DNA of 64,000 nucleotides from Dokdonella_A sp051958935 (lineage in GTDB: Bacteria > Pseudomonadota > Gammaproteobacteria > Xanthomonadales > Rhodanobacteraceae). Below the pieces are notes generated by a model. It saw nothing but the letters and a program-made list of their open reading frames with translations. It searched no databases and had not been told where the DNA came from. Shown one piece after another: positions 9,164-18,695 of this stretch. The DNA lies in assembly GCF_051958935.1 (NCBI RefSeq), contig NZ_JBQCFP010000105.1:31124-95123 (forward strand), read 5' to 3'. A program made the translations under genes and the position numbers. The stretch's first letter is position 1. Every line of letters starts with the position of its first letter.

Positions 9164-9430
9164 ATGATCCACGTCCAAGCCATCGACACGCTCGCGCAAC
9201 GTCTCGCCGCCCTCGTTCCGCCAGGCCTGCAGGATGCGCGCGCAGATCTCACGGCGAACTTCCGCAGTGCGCTGCAGTCCGGACTGCGCGACCTCGACCT
9301 GGTCACGCGCGAGGAGTTCGACGTGCAGCGCTGCGTGCTGCTGCGCACGCGCGAGAAGATCGAGGAACTGGAGCAGCAGGTCCTCGCGCTCGAGCGCAGC
9401 CTCGCCGCGAATACCGCACCCAGGCATTGA
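9164..9430 (+). CDS. ubiK: UbiK (YqiC/BMFP) ubiquinone biosynthesis accessory factor
   Basis: This small acidic protein of 88 residues has an N-terminal amphipathic stretch and a C-terminal coiled coil containing the family pattern LVTREEFDVQRCVLLRTREK followed by IEELEQQVLALE. UbiK/YqiC proteins form trimeric coiled coils that bind lipid and UbiJ and assist aerobic ubiquinone synthesis. An AAGGGTGA ribosome binding site precedes the ATG, and a strong terminator lies behind the gene, so it appears to be a single-gene unit. Confidence 0.93.
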   Translation: MIHVQAIDTLAQRLAALVPPGLQDARADLTANFRSALQSGLRDLDLVTREEFDVQRCVLLRTREKIEELEQQVLALERSLAANTAPRH

Positions 9431-9561
9431 TCCGGTGCCGCGGCCCGAATCGCCGCGGCTCCTTCGAAACGTCGGGCACGCGCCGTAGCGTCGGCGCGCC
9501 GGAGGCGCTCGTCCGCGGCAGGAGGCCGCCCGTATGGATCGCCGCACCGATTTCCCGGGAT

Positions 9562-9612
9562 GCCCGCTGCCCGCCGCAGTTCACCCCATGGCGCGGGCAG
9601 CGGGCTCTTTTT
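9562..9612 (+). terminator. Rho-independent terminator after ubiK
   Basis: A perfect 13-bp stem (GCCCGCTGCCCGC at 9562-9574 pairing with 9593-9605) is followed at once by TCTTTTT (9606-9612). It ends the ubiK transcript shortly before comM. Confidence 0.85.
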
Positions 9613-9634
9613 CCGCCGACCCGCCGGCGCATGC

Positions 9635-11134
9635 ATGAGTCTCGCGATCGTCTACAGCCGGGCGCAGATCGGCATCGCGGCGCCGCTCGTATCGTGCGAG
9701 GTGCATCTGTCGGGCGGCCTGCCGGGCACCTCGATCGTCGGCCTGCCGGAAACCACGGTGAAGGAAGCACGCGATCGCGTGCGCGCGGCCATCCTCAACG
9801 CGCAGCTCGAATATCCGCAGCGCAGGGTCACGGTGAATCTCGCGCCGGCGGACCTGCCCAAGGACGGCGGCCGCTTCGATCTGCCGATCGCCCTCGGCGT
9901 GCTCGCCGCCAACGGCAGCCTGCCGCGTGCCGCGCTCGACGACTGCGAGTTCATCGGCGAACTCGCGCTGTCGGGGGAACTGCGCGCGGTGCGCGGCGTG
10001 CTGCCCGCCGTGCTGCAGGCGACGCGGCGCGGGCGGCGCGTGATCGTGCCGCGCGACAATGCGCACGAGGCGGCGCTGGTCGAGGAAGCCGACGTGCGCG
10101 TGGCCGGTTCACTGCTGGAAGTGTGCGCGCATCTTGCCGGGCGCATCGAGCTGCCGCGTGCGGAAGGCGGCGCCATGCCCGACACCGTCGCGAGCGTGTC
10201 GCCGTGCCTGGCGGATGTACGCGGCCAGCCGCACGCGCGGCGCGCGCTCGAGGTCGCCGCCGCGGGAGCGCACAACCTGTTGCTGGTCGGTCCGCCGGGC
10301 ACCGGCAAGACGATGCTCGCGAGCCGCCTGCCCGGCATCCTGCCGCCGCTCGACGAACACGAGGCACTCGAGCTCGCCGCGGTTCGCTCGGTCGCGGGGC
10401 ACGACACCGACGTCGCGAACTGGAAGCAACGCGCGTTCCGCGCGCCGCACCACACCGCGTCGGCGGCCGCGCTGGTCGGCGGCGGTACGCTGCCGCGTCC
10501 GGGCGAGGTGTCGCTCGCACACCACGGGGTGTTGTTCCTCGACGAGATCGTCGAGTTCGACCGCCATGTGCTCGAGGTGCTGCGCGAGCCGCTCGAGTTC
10601 GGCCGCATCGCGATCTCGCGCGCCGCGCGCCAGGCCGAGTTTCCCGCGCGTTTCCAGCTCGTGGCCGCGATGAATCCATGCCCGTGCGGCTACGCGGGCG
10701 ATCCGTCGGGGCGCTGCCGCTGCACGGCGGACGTCGTCGCACGTTATCGCGCGCGCCTGTCGGGTCCGCTGCTCGACCGCATCGACCTCAAGCTCGAGAT
10801 GCCGCGCGTCGCCCACGCCGAGCTGCGCGACGGCCTCGCGGGCGAGGACAGCGCGACCGTGCGCGCACGCGTCGTCGCCGCGCGCACGCGCCAACTGCAG
10901 CGTGCAGGCAAGCCGAATGCGTGGCTCGGCAATCGCGAAGTCGAGCGCGACTGCGCGCTCGACGCGCACCAGCATGCCCTGCTCGACCGCGCGGTCGACC
11001 GGCTCGGCCTGTCCGCGCGCGCCTACCACCGCGTGCTGCGCGTCGCCCGCACGCTGGCCGACCTCGCCGGCAGCGACCGTATCGATGCGGTGCACCTCGC
11101 CGAGGCGATCCAGTACCGCCGATTCGGCGGCTGA
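9635..11134 (+). CDS. comM: ComM/YifB family Mg-chelatase-like AAA+ ATPase
   Basis: The 499-residue protein has the N-terminal ComM domain (MSLAIVYSRAQIG, then SIVGLPETTVKEARDRVRAA), a Walker A motif GPPGTGKT at residues 219-226, Walker B GVLFLDEI, and the cysteine cluster NPCPCGYAGDP with RCRCT. The Mg-chelatase C-terminal domain ends with RVARTLADLAGS and AIQYR. ComM is a hexameric helicase that promotes branch migration during natural transformation. The ATG at 9635 matches the conserved N-terminus; an upstream in-frame start at 9560 lies within the ubiK terminator. Its length is normal for the family. Confidence 0.94.
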   Translation: MSLAIVYSRAQIGIAAPLVSCEVHLSGGLPGTSIVGLPETTVKEARDRVRAAILNAQLEYPQRRVTVNLAPADLPKDGGRFDLPIALGVLAANGSLPRAALDDCEFIGELALSGELRAVRGVLPAVLQATRRGRRVIVPRDNAHEAALVEEADVRVAGSLLEVCAHLAGRIELPRAEGGAMPDTVASVSPCLADVRGQPHARRALEVAAAGAHNLLLVGPPGTGKTMLASRLPGILPPLDEHEALELAAVRSVAGHDTDVANWKQRAFRAPHHTASAAALVGGGTLPRPGEVSLAHHGVLFLDEIVEFDRHVLEVLREPLEFGRIAISRAARQAEFPARFQLVAAMNPCPCGYAGDPSGRCRCTADVVARYRARLSGPLLDRIDLKLEMPRVAHAELRDGLAGEDSATVRARVVAARTRQLQRAGKPNAWLGNREVERDCALDAHQHALLDRAVDRLGLSARAYHRVLRVARTLADLAGSDRIDAVHLAEAIQYRRFGG

Positions 11135-11194
11135 GCGGGTTGCGACATCTTCGAAAGGCCTGCCCGGCTATGATCCTCGTCCGGGACACGACGA

Positions 11195-12973
11195 ATGAAT
11201 GCAATCCACGACACTTACTGGCTGCTCGCCGGCGGCGCCGCGCTGGTCCTCGTTGGCATCGGCTCGAGCCTGATCGCGCGGCGTTTCGGCGCGCCGTTGC
11301 TGCTCGTGTTCCTCGTCGTCGGCATGCTCGCCGGCGTCGACGGCCCGGGCGGCATCCACTTCGACGACGTCGGCACGACCTATCGCATCGGCTCGCTCGC
11401 ACTCGCGGTGATCCTGTTCGACGGCGGCCTGCGCACGCGGCGGGAGAGCTTCCGCGGCGTGTCGGCGCCGACGCTGCTGTTGGCGACGGTCGGCGTGGTC
11501 GTCACCGCGGCGCTGACCAGCCTCGCCGCGCGCGCGCTGCTCGGCCTCGGGCCCGTGCAGGCGTTGCTGCTCGGCTCGGTCGTCGCGTCGACCGACGCGG
11601 CCGCGGTGTTCTTCCTGCTGCGCGCCGGCGGCCTGCAGCTGCGTTCGCGCGTCGGCGCGACGCTCGAGATCGAATCGAGCGCGAACGATCCGGTTGCGGT
11701 CTTGCTGACGACCCTGCTCGCCGAGTACCTCGCGGCGCCGAGCGGCGTCGCGACATCCGACATCGCGTTCGAGCTCGCGCTTCAGTTCGGCGTCGGCGCG
11801 CTCGGCGGTGCCATCGGTGGCGTCGCCATCGCCGCGGCGATGCGCAAGCTCCCGCTGTCCGGTGGCCTCGCCGCTTTGTTCCTCGTCACGGCCGCGCTGT
11901 TCGTGTTCGGAGTGACCGGCTGGCTGCACGGCAGCGCGTTCCTCGCGGTGTATATCGCCGGCGTCATCGTCGGCAACCGCAACGTGCCCGGCTTCGCCCA
12001 TCTTCTGTCGGTGCTCGATGCCGCCACCTGGCTGTGCCAGATCGCGATGTTCCTCGTGCTCGGCCTGCTCGCATCGCCGCATACGCTCGGCACCGCGTTG
12101 TTGCCTGCGCTCGGCGTCGCCACGTTCCTCATGCTCGTCGGCCGCCCACTCGCGGTGACGCTGTGCCTCGCGCCGTTCCGCTACGGCAAGCGCGAGATCG
12201 GCTTCATCGCCTGGGTCGGCTTGCGCGGCGCGGTCGGCATTTTCCTCGCTTCGATCCCGATGCTGATGCGCCTGCCGAATGCGCAGCTGATTTTCAACGT
12301 CGCGTTTATCGTCGTGCTCGCCTCGCTGCTCGTGCAGGGCTGGACGCTCGGGCTGGCCGCGCGCCTGCTCGACGTCGCGCTGCCGCACCGCGACCGCGCG
12401 GTGCGGCGCGTCGAGCTCGATCTGCCGGGTTCGCTCGAACGCGAAATGGTCGGCTACTCGGTCGCACCCGGCGCGGCGATCCTCGGTGATGCGGGGCTGC
12501 CCGGCTGGGCGCAGCTCGCGATGATCGTGCGCGGCGGCGAGATCCTCATGCCGGAAGCAAGTGGCCCGCTCGCGGGTGGCGACTACGCTTACCTGCTCGC
12601 GCCGCCCGGGCGCGTGTATCGCCTCGCCTGGCTGTTCGCGCCGCCCGAGGAAGCGCGCGAGGCCGAGCGCGAGATGTTCGGCGAGTTCAGCTTCGATGCC
12701 GACGTGCGCCTCGCCGACGTCGCCGAGTTCTACGCGGTGCCGGTGCGCGCGAAGGACGCGCCGCTCACGCTTGCCGAGCATTTCGCGCGCCGCTACGAAC
12801 ATACGGTCGAGGTCGGCGACCGCGTACGCCTGGGGCCGGTGAGCCTGGTCGCGCGCGAACTCGACGACGAGGGCGTGCGCAAGGTCGGCCTCAAGCTCGA
12901 ACGCCTCGGCAACGTGCTCGTGCGACGGCCATGGCTCGCACGCCTGATGTCCAAACGTTTCGTCGCGCGCTGA
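11195..12973 (+). CDS. Potassium/proton antiporter (CvrA/NhaP2-like, CPA1 family)
   Basis: The 592-residue protein has about twelve hydrophobic helices in the first 390 residues, with CPA1 hallmarks: ILFDGGLRT, the SVVASTDAAAVFFLL segment and the ESSANDPVAVLLT motif. The latter holds the Asn-Asp ion-binding pair. The cytosolic tail carries a TrkA-C/RCK-like module and then a CorC_HlyC-like transporter-associated domain, as in CvrA. It should exchange K+ (possibly Na+) for protons at the inner membrane and help cell-volume and pH control. A TATGAT box (11169-11174) lies about 20 bases before the start. Confidence 0.9.
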   Translation: MNAIHDTYWLLAGGAALVLVGIGSSLIARRFGAPLLLVFLVVGMLAGVDGPGGIHFDDVGTTYRIGSLALAVILFDGGLRTRRESFRGVSAPTLLLATVGVVVTAALTSLAARALLGLGPVQALLLGSVVASTDAAAVFFLLRAGGLQLRSRVGATLEIESSANDPVAVLLTTLLAEYLAAPSGVATSDIAFELALQFGVGALGGAIGGVAIAAAMRKLPLSGGLAALFLVTAALFVFGVTGWLHGSAFLAVYIAGVIVGNRNVPGFAHLLSVLDAATWLCQIAMFLVLGLLASPHTLGTALLPALGVATFLMLVGRPLAVTLCLAPFRYGKREIGFIAWVGLRGAVGIFLASIPMLMRLPNAQLIFNVAFIVVLASLLVQGWTLGLAARLLDVALPHRDRAVRRVELDLPGSLEREMVGYSVAPGAAILGDAGLPGWAQLAMIVRGGEILMPEASGPLAGGDYAYLLAPPGRVYRLAWLFAPPEEAREAEREMFGEFSFDADVRLADVAEFYAVPVRAKDAPLTLAEHFARRYEHTVEVGDRVRLGPVSLVARELDDEGVRKVGLKLERLGNVLVRRPWLARLMSKRFVAR

Positions 12974-13033
12974 GTGGCGTGTGACGCGGTCTGCGCCCTC
13001 GTGCGACCCGCGTCGTTATGATGTGCGTTTCCC

Positions 13034-14080
13034 GTGAACGTGAATCGCATGCCGATCGACGTCGATCCATCGCCTTCCACGCCGCCGCTCGGCGGGCTGC
13101 GCGCGCTCGTCGCCGGCATCGACGCGCTCGCCGCCGCGCGCCGTGACGGCGTGCTGTGCGTGGTCGTCGGCAGCAGCGGTTCCACGTACCGCAAGCCCGG
13201 TGCACTGATCCTGCTCGATGCGGCCGGCGTGCGCGTCGGCGCTCTCTCGGGCGGTTGCCTCGAAGCCGAACTCGAGGCGCGTGCGCGCGACGTGCTCGCC
13301 AACGGCAGCGCACAGGCGGCGCGCTTCGACACCAGCGGCGACGAGGACCGGGTGTTCGGCTCGGGCACCGGCTGCGGTGGTTCGATCGACGTGCTGCTGC
13401 TGCCGTTGCCCGCGGGCGCGGCGCCATTGCGCCGCGCGCTGCGCGCGGCCGACGCGCAGGACCTCGAACTCGCGCTCGACCTCGTCACTGACGGCGCACG
13501 GCGCGGCAGCGGCGAAGCGCGCGTCGCCGACGAGCGGCATCGCTTCGACGAACGCGGCGGCGTCGCCGACGACGACGATATCTTCGCGATCGACCGCCAC
13601 GTGCGCATCGCGCCGGCGCCGCGCCTGCTGCTGCTCGGTGCAGGCCCTGAAACGCGTCCGCTGCTCGCATTGACGCGCCTGCTCGGCTGGCGCGGGGAGC
13701 TGGCAGAGCATCGCGAGCGGTGGCTGCGCTTCGCCGCCGGCAGCGGCGTCGACGCCGAGCATCGCGACGGCCCCGACGGACTCGCGGGTGTCGTCGCAAC
13801 GAGGCGGTTCGATGCCGCCTTGGTGATGAACCACAACCTCGATCTGGACGAGCGCTGCCTGCGGGCGCTCGCACCGACGGCGGTGCCGTACGTCGGCCTG
13901 CTCGGGCCCGCGGCGCGGCGCGACGAGTTGCTCGGCGGGATTGGCGACGCGCGCGACACGCTGCAGCCGCGCCTGCACGCGCCGATCGGGCTGCGCCTCG
14001 GCGGCGAAGGCGCCGAGGCGATCGCGCTCGCGATCGTCGCGGAACTGCAGCAGGAGTTCGCACGTGCCGCGCGCGCGTGA
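13034..14080 (+). CDS. xdhC: XdhC family molybdenum-hydroxylase maturation protein
   Basis: The 348-residue protein has the N-terminal XdhC/CoxI domain (VVVGSSGSTYRKPGALILL, then GALSGGCLEAEL, then GSGTGCGGSIDVLL) and a C-terminal Rossmann-like XdhC domain (RLLLLGAGPETRPL, then VVATRRFDAALVMNHN, then PYVGLLGPAARR). XdhC proteins bind and sulfurate molybdenum cofactor and load it into xanthine-dehydrogenase-type enzymes. The two genes after this one are a cytidylyltransferase and the enzyme itself. The start could also be the ATG at 13049. Confidence 0.92.
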   Translation: MNVNRMPIDVDPSPSTPPLGGLRALVAGIDALAAARRDGVLCVVVGSSGSTYRKPGALILLDAAGVRVGALSGGCLEAELEARARDVLANGSAQAARFDTSGDEDRVFGSGTGCGGSIDVLLLPLPAGAAPLRRALRAADAQDLELALDLVTDGARRGSGEARVADERHRFDERGGVADDDDIFAIDRHVRIAPAPRLLLLGAGPETRPLLALTRLLGWRGELAEHRERWLRFAAGSGVDAEHRDGPDGLAGVVATRRFDAALVMNHNLDLDERCLRALAPTAVPYVGLLGPAARRDELLGGIGDARDTLQPRLHAPIGLRLGGEGAEAIALAIVAELQQEFARAARA

Positions 14081-14654
14081 GCCCGCCCACGCCGCGATCC
14101 TGCTCGCCGCGGGCGCATCGACGCGGCTCGGTCGCGCCAAGCAGCTGATCGAGATCGACGGCGAACCCTTGCTGCGGCGCGCGGCGCGCGCACTGCTCGA
14201 AACCTCGCCAAATGCGCTCGTCGTCGTGCTCGGTCATGACGCGGACGCACTCGGTGCATGCGTCGCCGACTTGCCCCTGCTATGCGTCGTCGCGCGCGAC
14301 CATGCGGAGGGCCTCGCCGCCTCGCTGCGTGCGGGCATCGCCGCGCTGCCGGCCGAATGCGAAGGCACACTCGTCGCGCTGACCGACCAGCCCGCGCTCG
14401 GTGGCGCGCACCTGCGTGCGTTGCGCGATGCCTGGCGCACTACGCCGGTGCGAGCGGCTGCGAGTGCGTACGCGGGCGTGCTCGGCGTGCCCGCATTGCT
14501 CCCGCGCGCGTGGTTCGCCGACGCGATGCAGTTGCGCGGCGATACCGGCGCGCGCGCGCTGCTGCGTGCGCGTGCGGCCGAAGTCGTCGCTGTTGCTGCG
14601 CCGGCGCTTGCAGGCGATCTCGACTCGCCGGACGATCTCGCCCGGTTGCGTTGA
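14064..14654 (+). CDS. MocA-like molybdenum cofactor cytidylyltransferase
   Basis: The 196-residue NTP-transferase begins AHAAILLAAGASTRLGRAKQ, the nucleotide-binding loop of MobA/MocA proteins. It also has the acidic TDQPAL metal-binding motif and the late GVPALLPR and GDTGARALL segments. It probably converts Mo-molybdopterin to the CMP-conjugated cofactor used by molybdenum hydroxylases, or a related nucleotide transfer. The GTG at 14064 was chosen because AGGAG lies seven bases upstream and the first residues fit. It overlaps the 3' end of xdhC by 17 bp, so the two are translationally coupled. Confidence 0.88.
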   Translation: MPRAREPAHAAILLAAGASTRLGRAKQLIEIDGEPLLRRAARALLETSPNALVVVLGHDADALGACVADLPLLCVVARDHAEGLAASLRAGIAALPAECEGTLVALTDQPALGGAHLRALRDAWRTTPVRAAASAYAGVLGVPALLPRAWFADAMQLRGDTGARALLRARAAEVVAVAAPALAGDLDSPDDLARLR

Positions 14655-14766
14655 CACCGGCGAGGCTTGCCTGTTCGTGCGCGGTTCTCGTCCGATCCTG
14701 CAACCGTCTGGCGGGCGTCGCGCCGCGGGAGTAGCCTGAACGCCCCGCACCGCTCCGGAGACGCCG

Positions 14767-15240
14767 ATGAAGCTTGTCGTCAATGGCCAGCCGCACGAGG
14801 TCGAGGCGCCGGCCGACATGCCCCTGCTCTGGGTTCTGCGCGACCTGCTCGGCATGACCGGCACGAAATTCGGTTGCGGGCTCGCGCAGTGCGGCGCGTG
14901 CACCGTGCATCTCGACGGCCAGGCGGTGCGGTCCTGCGTGATGCCTGCAGTCGCCGCGGCGGGCAAGTCGATCACGACGATCGAGGGCTTGTCGAAGGAC
15001 GGCTCGCATCCGGTGCAGCGCGCATGGCAGGAACTCGACGTCGTGCAATGCGGCTATTGCCAGTCCGGGCAGATCATGAGCGCCGCGGCGTTGATCGCGC
15101 GCAAGCCGATACCGAGCGACGCCGACATCGATGCCGCGATGGCCGGCAATCTGTGCCGCTGCGGCACCTACCAGCGCATCCGCGGCGCGGTGCATCGCGC
15201 CGCGGAACTCGCGTCGAAGGAGGGCGGCCATGTGGCGTGA
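14767..15240 (+). CDS. [2Fe-2S] subunit of molybdenum hydroxylase (IorA-like)
   Basis: The 157-residue protein has the plant-type ferredoxin cluster motif FGCGLAQCGACTVHL with a fourth Cys in VRSC. The second all-helical cluster domain has CGYCQSGQ and NLCRCGTYQRI. It is the electron-transfer subunit for the molybdopterin subunit encoded next, as in isoquinoline 1-oxidoreductase and related aldehyde oxidases. A possible -10 element lies near 14731. It overlaps the large-subunit gene by 11 bp. Confidence 0.93.
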   Translation: MKLVVNGQPHEVEAPADMPLLWVLRDLLGMTGTKFGCGLAQCGACTVHLDGQAVRSCVMPAVAAAGKSITTIEGLSKDGSHPVQRAWQELDVVQCGYCQSGQIMSAAALIARKPIPSDADIDAAMAGNLCRCGTYQRIRGAVHRAAELASKEGGHVA

Positions 15241-17428
15241 GGGCATGCAGCTTCCGGTTCCATTCCAATCCACCGCAGCGACGACGCCCTCGGGGCTTAC
15301 CCGCCGCGCCTTCGTGAAGTCCGCCGCGGCGGGCCTCGTGATCGCATGTTTCGTCCCGCTCGCGGCGCGACGCGCGTTCGCCGCCGAAACCACGCCCGAG
15401 GCGAAGCCGCCGGTGTCGCCGAACGCGTTCATCCGCATCGCGCCGGACAACGGCGTGACGATCCTGCTCAAGCATTCGGAGATGGGCCAAGGCGTGTGGA
15501 CGTCGCTGCCGATGGTCGTCGCCGAGGAACTCGGCTGCGATTGGAACCAGGTGCGCGTCGAGCATGCGCCGGCTGCGCCCGAATACGCGCACACCGCATT
15601 CGGCATGCAGATGACGGGCGGCTCGACCAGCACGTGGGAATCATTCGACCAGCTGCGGACGGCCGGCGCGATGGCACGCGAACTGCTCGTTGCCGCAGCG
15701 GCCGTGAAGCTCGGCGCGAAGCCGGCGGACTGCCGCGTGGAGAACGGCCATGTCGTGCACGGCACGAAGCGCGTGAGCTATGGCGACGTCGCGCAGGCCG
15801 CGGCGAGGCTGCCGATGCCCGCGAGCGTGAAGCTCAAGGAGCCCAAGGACTGGACCCTGATCGGCAAGCCGACGCGCCGTCTCGACAGCACGGCGAAGAC
15901 GACCGGCACGGCGGAGTTCGGCATAGACGTGAGCCTGCCCGAGATGGCGGTCGCGCTCGTCGCACGCGCGCCGGTGTTCGGCGCGAAGTTGAAGACGTTC
16001 GACGCCACCAAGGCGAAGGCGGTCGCGGGCGTGCTCGACGTGGTCGAGGTGCCGAGTGGCGTGGCCGTGCTCGGCCAGCATTTCTGGGCCGCCAAGCAAG
16101 GGCGCGACGCGCTCGTGCTCGAATGGGATGAAGGCGCGTTCGCGCGGGCCTCGACCGCGAGCCTGCGCGAGGAATACCGCAAGCTCGCGGCGACGCCCGG
16201 CTCGACCGCGAAAGCAGCCGGTGATGCCGAGGCCGCGCTGAAGGGCGCCGAAGGCGTCATCGAGTCCGAATACGAAGTGCCGTTCCTCGCCCACGCGCCG
16301 ATGGAACCGCTCAACTGCACGGTCGCGATCGGCGCGGACGGCTGCGACGTCTGGACCGGCACGCAGTTCCAGACCGTCGACCAGATGAACGTCGCCAAGG
16401 CGCTCGGGATCGGGCCCGGCCAGGTGCGTATCCACACGACCTTCCTCGGCGGCGGCTTCGGCCGGCGCGCGAACCCCGCGTCCGATTTCATCGTCGAGGC
16501 CGCGCAGGTCGCGAAGGCGGCGAAGCGTACGGTCAAGGTGGTCTGGACGCGCGAAGACGACATCCATGGCGGCTACTACCGACCGATGTGGCTCTCGCGC
16601 CTGCGCGCGAAGCTCGGGGCCGACGGCAAGCCGGCCGCTTGGGCGCATACGCTCGTCGGCCAGTCGATCCTCGCGGGCACGCCGTTCGAACCGGTGATGG
16701 TCAAGGACGGCGTCGACGCCACGTCGGTCGAAGGTGCCGCCGACTCGCCGTATCTCGCGGCGATCCCCGTGCACCGCGTCGACCTGCATTCGCCGAAGAG
16801 CCCGGTCACCGTGCTCTGGTGGCGCTCGGTCGGTCATTCGCACACGGGCTTCGTCGTCGAGAGCTTCATCGACGAACTCGCGCATGCGGCGAAACAGGAT
16901 CCGCTCGAGTATCGCCGCGCGTTGTTGCCGAAAGATGCGCGCGAACGCCGCGCGCTCGATCTCGCCGCGGAGAAGTTCGGCTGGGGCAAGCCGCTACCGC
17001 AGGGCCGCGCGGCCGGCATCGCCGTGCACCAGTCGTTCGGCAGCTACGTCGCGCAGGTCGCCGAAGTGTCGGTCGAGGACGGCAAGGTGCGCGTGCATCG
17101 CGTCGTCTGCGCGATCGACTGCGGGCCGGTGGTCAACCCACTCAATGTCGAAGCACAGATGCAGTCGGGCATCGCGTATGGCCTTTCCGCGGCGCTGCAC
17201 GGCGAACTCACGCTGAAGAACGGGCGCGTCGAGCAGAACAACTTCAACGACTACGCCGCGCTGCGCCTGCCGGAGATGCCGAAGGTCGAGGTATACATCG
17301 TGCCGAGCACGGACAAGATGGGTGGCTGTGGCGAACCCGGCACGCCGCCGATCGCACCGGCGGTCGGCCATGCGTTGTTCGCGCTCACGGGCAAGCGGTT
17401 GCGTTCGTTGCCGTTCCGGCTGGCGTGA
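15230..17428 (+). CDS. Molybdopterin-binding subunit of IorB-type hydroxylase, Tat-exported
   Basis: The 732-residue protein begins with a twin-arginine signal (LTRRAFVKSAAAGLVIACF), so the mature enzyme is expected in the periplasm or attached to the inner membrane. The molybdopterin-binding domain shows NAFIRIAPDNGVTILLKHSEMGQG, TFLGGGFGRR, YEVPFLAHAPMEP and the C-terminal DKMGGCGEPGTPP, where the Glu is the catalytic base of the xanthine oxidase family. The ATG at 15230 has AAGGAGGG upstream and overlaps the iron-sulfur subunit gene. No FAD subunit is adjacent, so electrons probably go to a cytochrome, as in IorAB-type enzymes. The substrate (N-heterocycle or aldehyde) cannot be told. Confidence 0.9.
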   Translation: MWREGMQLPVPFQSTAATTPSGLTRRAFVKSAAAGLVIACFVPLAARRAFAAETTPEAKPPVSPNAFIRIAPDNGVTILLKHSEMGQGVWTSLPMVVAEELGCDWNQVRVEHAPAAPEYAHTAFGMQMTGGSTSTWESFDQLRTAGAMARELLVAAAAVKLGAKPADCRVENGHVVHGTKRVSYGDVAQAAARLPMPASVKLKEPKDWTLIGKPTRRLDSTAKTTGTAEFGIDVSLPEMAVALVARAPVFGAKLKTFDATKAKAVAGVLDVVEVPSGVAVLGQHFWAAKQGRDALVLEWDEGAFARASTASLREEYRKLAATPGSTAKAAGDAEAALKGAEGVIESEYEVPFLAHAPMEPLNCTVAIGADGCDVWTGTQFQTVDQMNVAKALGIGPGQVRIHTTFLGGGFGRRANPASDFIVEAAQVAKAAKRTVKVVWTREDDIHGGYYRPMWLSRLRAKLGADGKPAAWAHTLVGQSILAGTPFEPVMVKDGVDATSVEGAADSPYLAAIPVHRVDLHSPKSPVTVLWWRSVGHSHTGFVVESFIDELAHAAKQDPLEYRRALLPKDARERRALDLAAEKFGWGKPLPQGRAAGIAVHQSFGSYVAQVAEVSVEDGKVRVHRVVCAIDCGPVVNPLNVEAQMQSGIAYGLSAALHGELTLKNGRVEQNNFNDYAALRLPEMPKVEVYIVPSTDKMGGCGEPGTPPIAPAVGHALFALTGKRLRSLPFRLA

Positions 17429-17463
17429 CTATTGGCAAGCGGCGGCGCGCCGCCGCCGTGCCG

Positions 17464-18672
17464 TCATCGAGACCGATTCAGCCGGCCCTCCGCATCCCAC
17501 ACCTGCCCCGCGGGATCGAGCTCGACGGTGGTGCGCAGCTCCGCGCGCGGCCCGAAGCCGCAGACAGCGATCGGGCCTTCGAACAAGGGATCGAGGCCGA
17601 ACGCCTGTTCGATCTCGACTTCGTTGATTGCAGCCGTCACGTACGCGCCGAGCCCGATCTCGGTCGCCGCGAGGTAGAGGTTCTGCGAGGCATGGCCGGC
17701 CTCGAGCAGGATCGCGCGGTAGATCTTCGGATGCCTGCGGTATTTCCAGAACGAACGCGGAAAGCGCGCCGCGACCACGAGCAGGACCGCTGCGTCGGCG
17801 AAATAGTGCTGGCCGGCGACCATCGTGTGTGCGAACGCGTCGGGGTCGAAGGCTGGGGGCGCGGGCAGTCGATCGAGCGCGTGCGCCTCGACGTTGTAGT
17901 GATAGAGGCCCGCAGCCATGTCCTCGACGCGGCGCACCAGCAGGTACGCCTCCAGCGGATGCAGGCCGCCACCGGAGGGATGGTTCTTCTTCAGCGCGAC
18001 GGCGCCGGGCTCGATCGTTTCCTGCGCCTGTTCGCCGAACGTGCGGTGCAGGACGGAGGCGAGAGCCGCCCGCGCGAGCGGAGTGGACACATCGAAGTTG
18101 CGGCAGGTCGCCCTGCGGCGCAACAGCACATCGAGGTCTGCGTCGCGCGGGCGATCAAGATCGATGCGCGCGCCGGCGTCTTCCCGCCTTCGGTAGTGTG
18201 AAGGCGGCGGACCGACCGCCTGCATCATGTCCGCGGTGGAATGGATCCCCGAAGCCTGCTGTGCTTCGATGCTGTCGACGCCACTCCAGCGCGTAAACGC
18301 ATGGGTCGTCGCCAGCAGGGGGTGCCATTGGGCGTCGCGCAGAGCGAGATCACGCAGGTGCGCGGGCGTCGGCCGATCCCGTTGGAACACGAGGCCTGCG
18401 TCGATCAGGACCTGCAACACCGGTTCGGAGATCCTCGCTGCAACCTCCGCGTAGGCAGTCCATTGCGCCTCACTGAGGCTGCCGAGTGCGAGGATCGCCG
18501 CTTCCTCGACAGTTACCGGCGCGTCGAGATGCGGCGCGAGGGCGACCCAGTGGCGCGTGCGCCGTCGCGGATCGCGTCCGGCGAGGAACGCGTTCACGTC
18601 GAACGCCACCTCCTCGCTCGATTCCAGGTACAACGCCCAGCAGCGCCTCAGCGCAGGGTCGTGCACGTCCAA
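17464..18672 (-). CDS. SagB-like peptide maturation dehydrogenase, copy 1
   Basis: The 402-residue protein has a helical N-terminal region and a C-terminal FMN nitroreductase-fold domain of SagB type. Key segments are RRATCRNFD, PSGGGLHPLEAYLLV, GLYHYNVEAHAL and the dimer/FMN segment HASQNLYLAATEIGLGA. SagB enzymes oxidise azolines in RiPP precursors to azoles. This subtype is the one I know as 'putative peptide maturation dehydrogenase' of a Xanthomonadales cassette. The start is probably TTG at 18672, with GGAG nine bases upstream; GTG at 18666 is an alternative. It is divergent from the peptide gene and has a close homologue at 21720-22919. No YcaO cyclodehydratase is nearby, so the chemistry is unclear. 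Confidence 0.85.
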   Translation of the reverse strand: MDVHDPALRRCWALYLESSEEVAFDVNAFLAGRDPRRRTRHWVALAPHLDAPVTVEEAAILALGSLSEAQWTAYAEVAARISEPVLQVLIDAGLVFQRDRPTPAHLRDLALRDAQWHPLLATTHAFTRWSGVDSIEAQQASGIHSTADMMQAVGPPPSHYRRREDAGARIDLDRPRDADLDVLLRRRATCRNFDVSTPLARAALASVLHRTFGEQAQETIEPGAVALKKNHPSGGGLHPLEAYLLVRRVEDMAAGLYHYNVEAHALDRLPAPPAFDPDAFAHTMVAGQHYFADAAVLLVVAARFPRSFWKYRRHPKIYRAILLEAGHASQNLYLAATEIGLGAYVTAAINEVEIEQAFGLDPLFEGPIAVCGFGPRAELRTTVELDPAGQVWDAEGRLNRSR

Positions 18673-18695
18673 ATCGCTTTACTCCGGCCGGGTTG

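Noticed and set aside
11168..12802. 544-codon open frame opposite the K+/H+ antiporter gene
   Set aside because: Its charged, repetitive Glu/Arg/Ala composition mirrors the hydrophobic codons of the true gene; there are no motifs.
17441..17457. GC-rich palindrome GGCGGCGCGCCGCCGCC between the convergent IorB-like and dehydrogenase genes considered as a bidirectional terminator
   Set aside because: There is no U-tract on either side and low sequence complexity; chance is likely in a high-GC genome.
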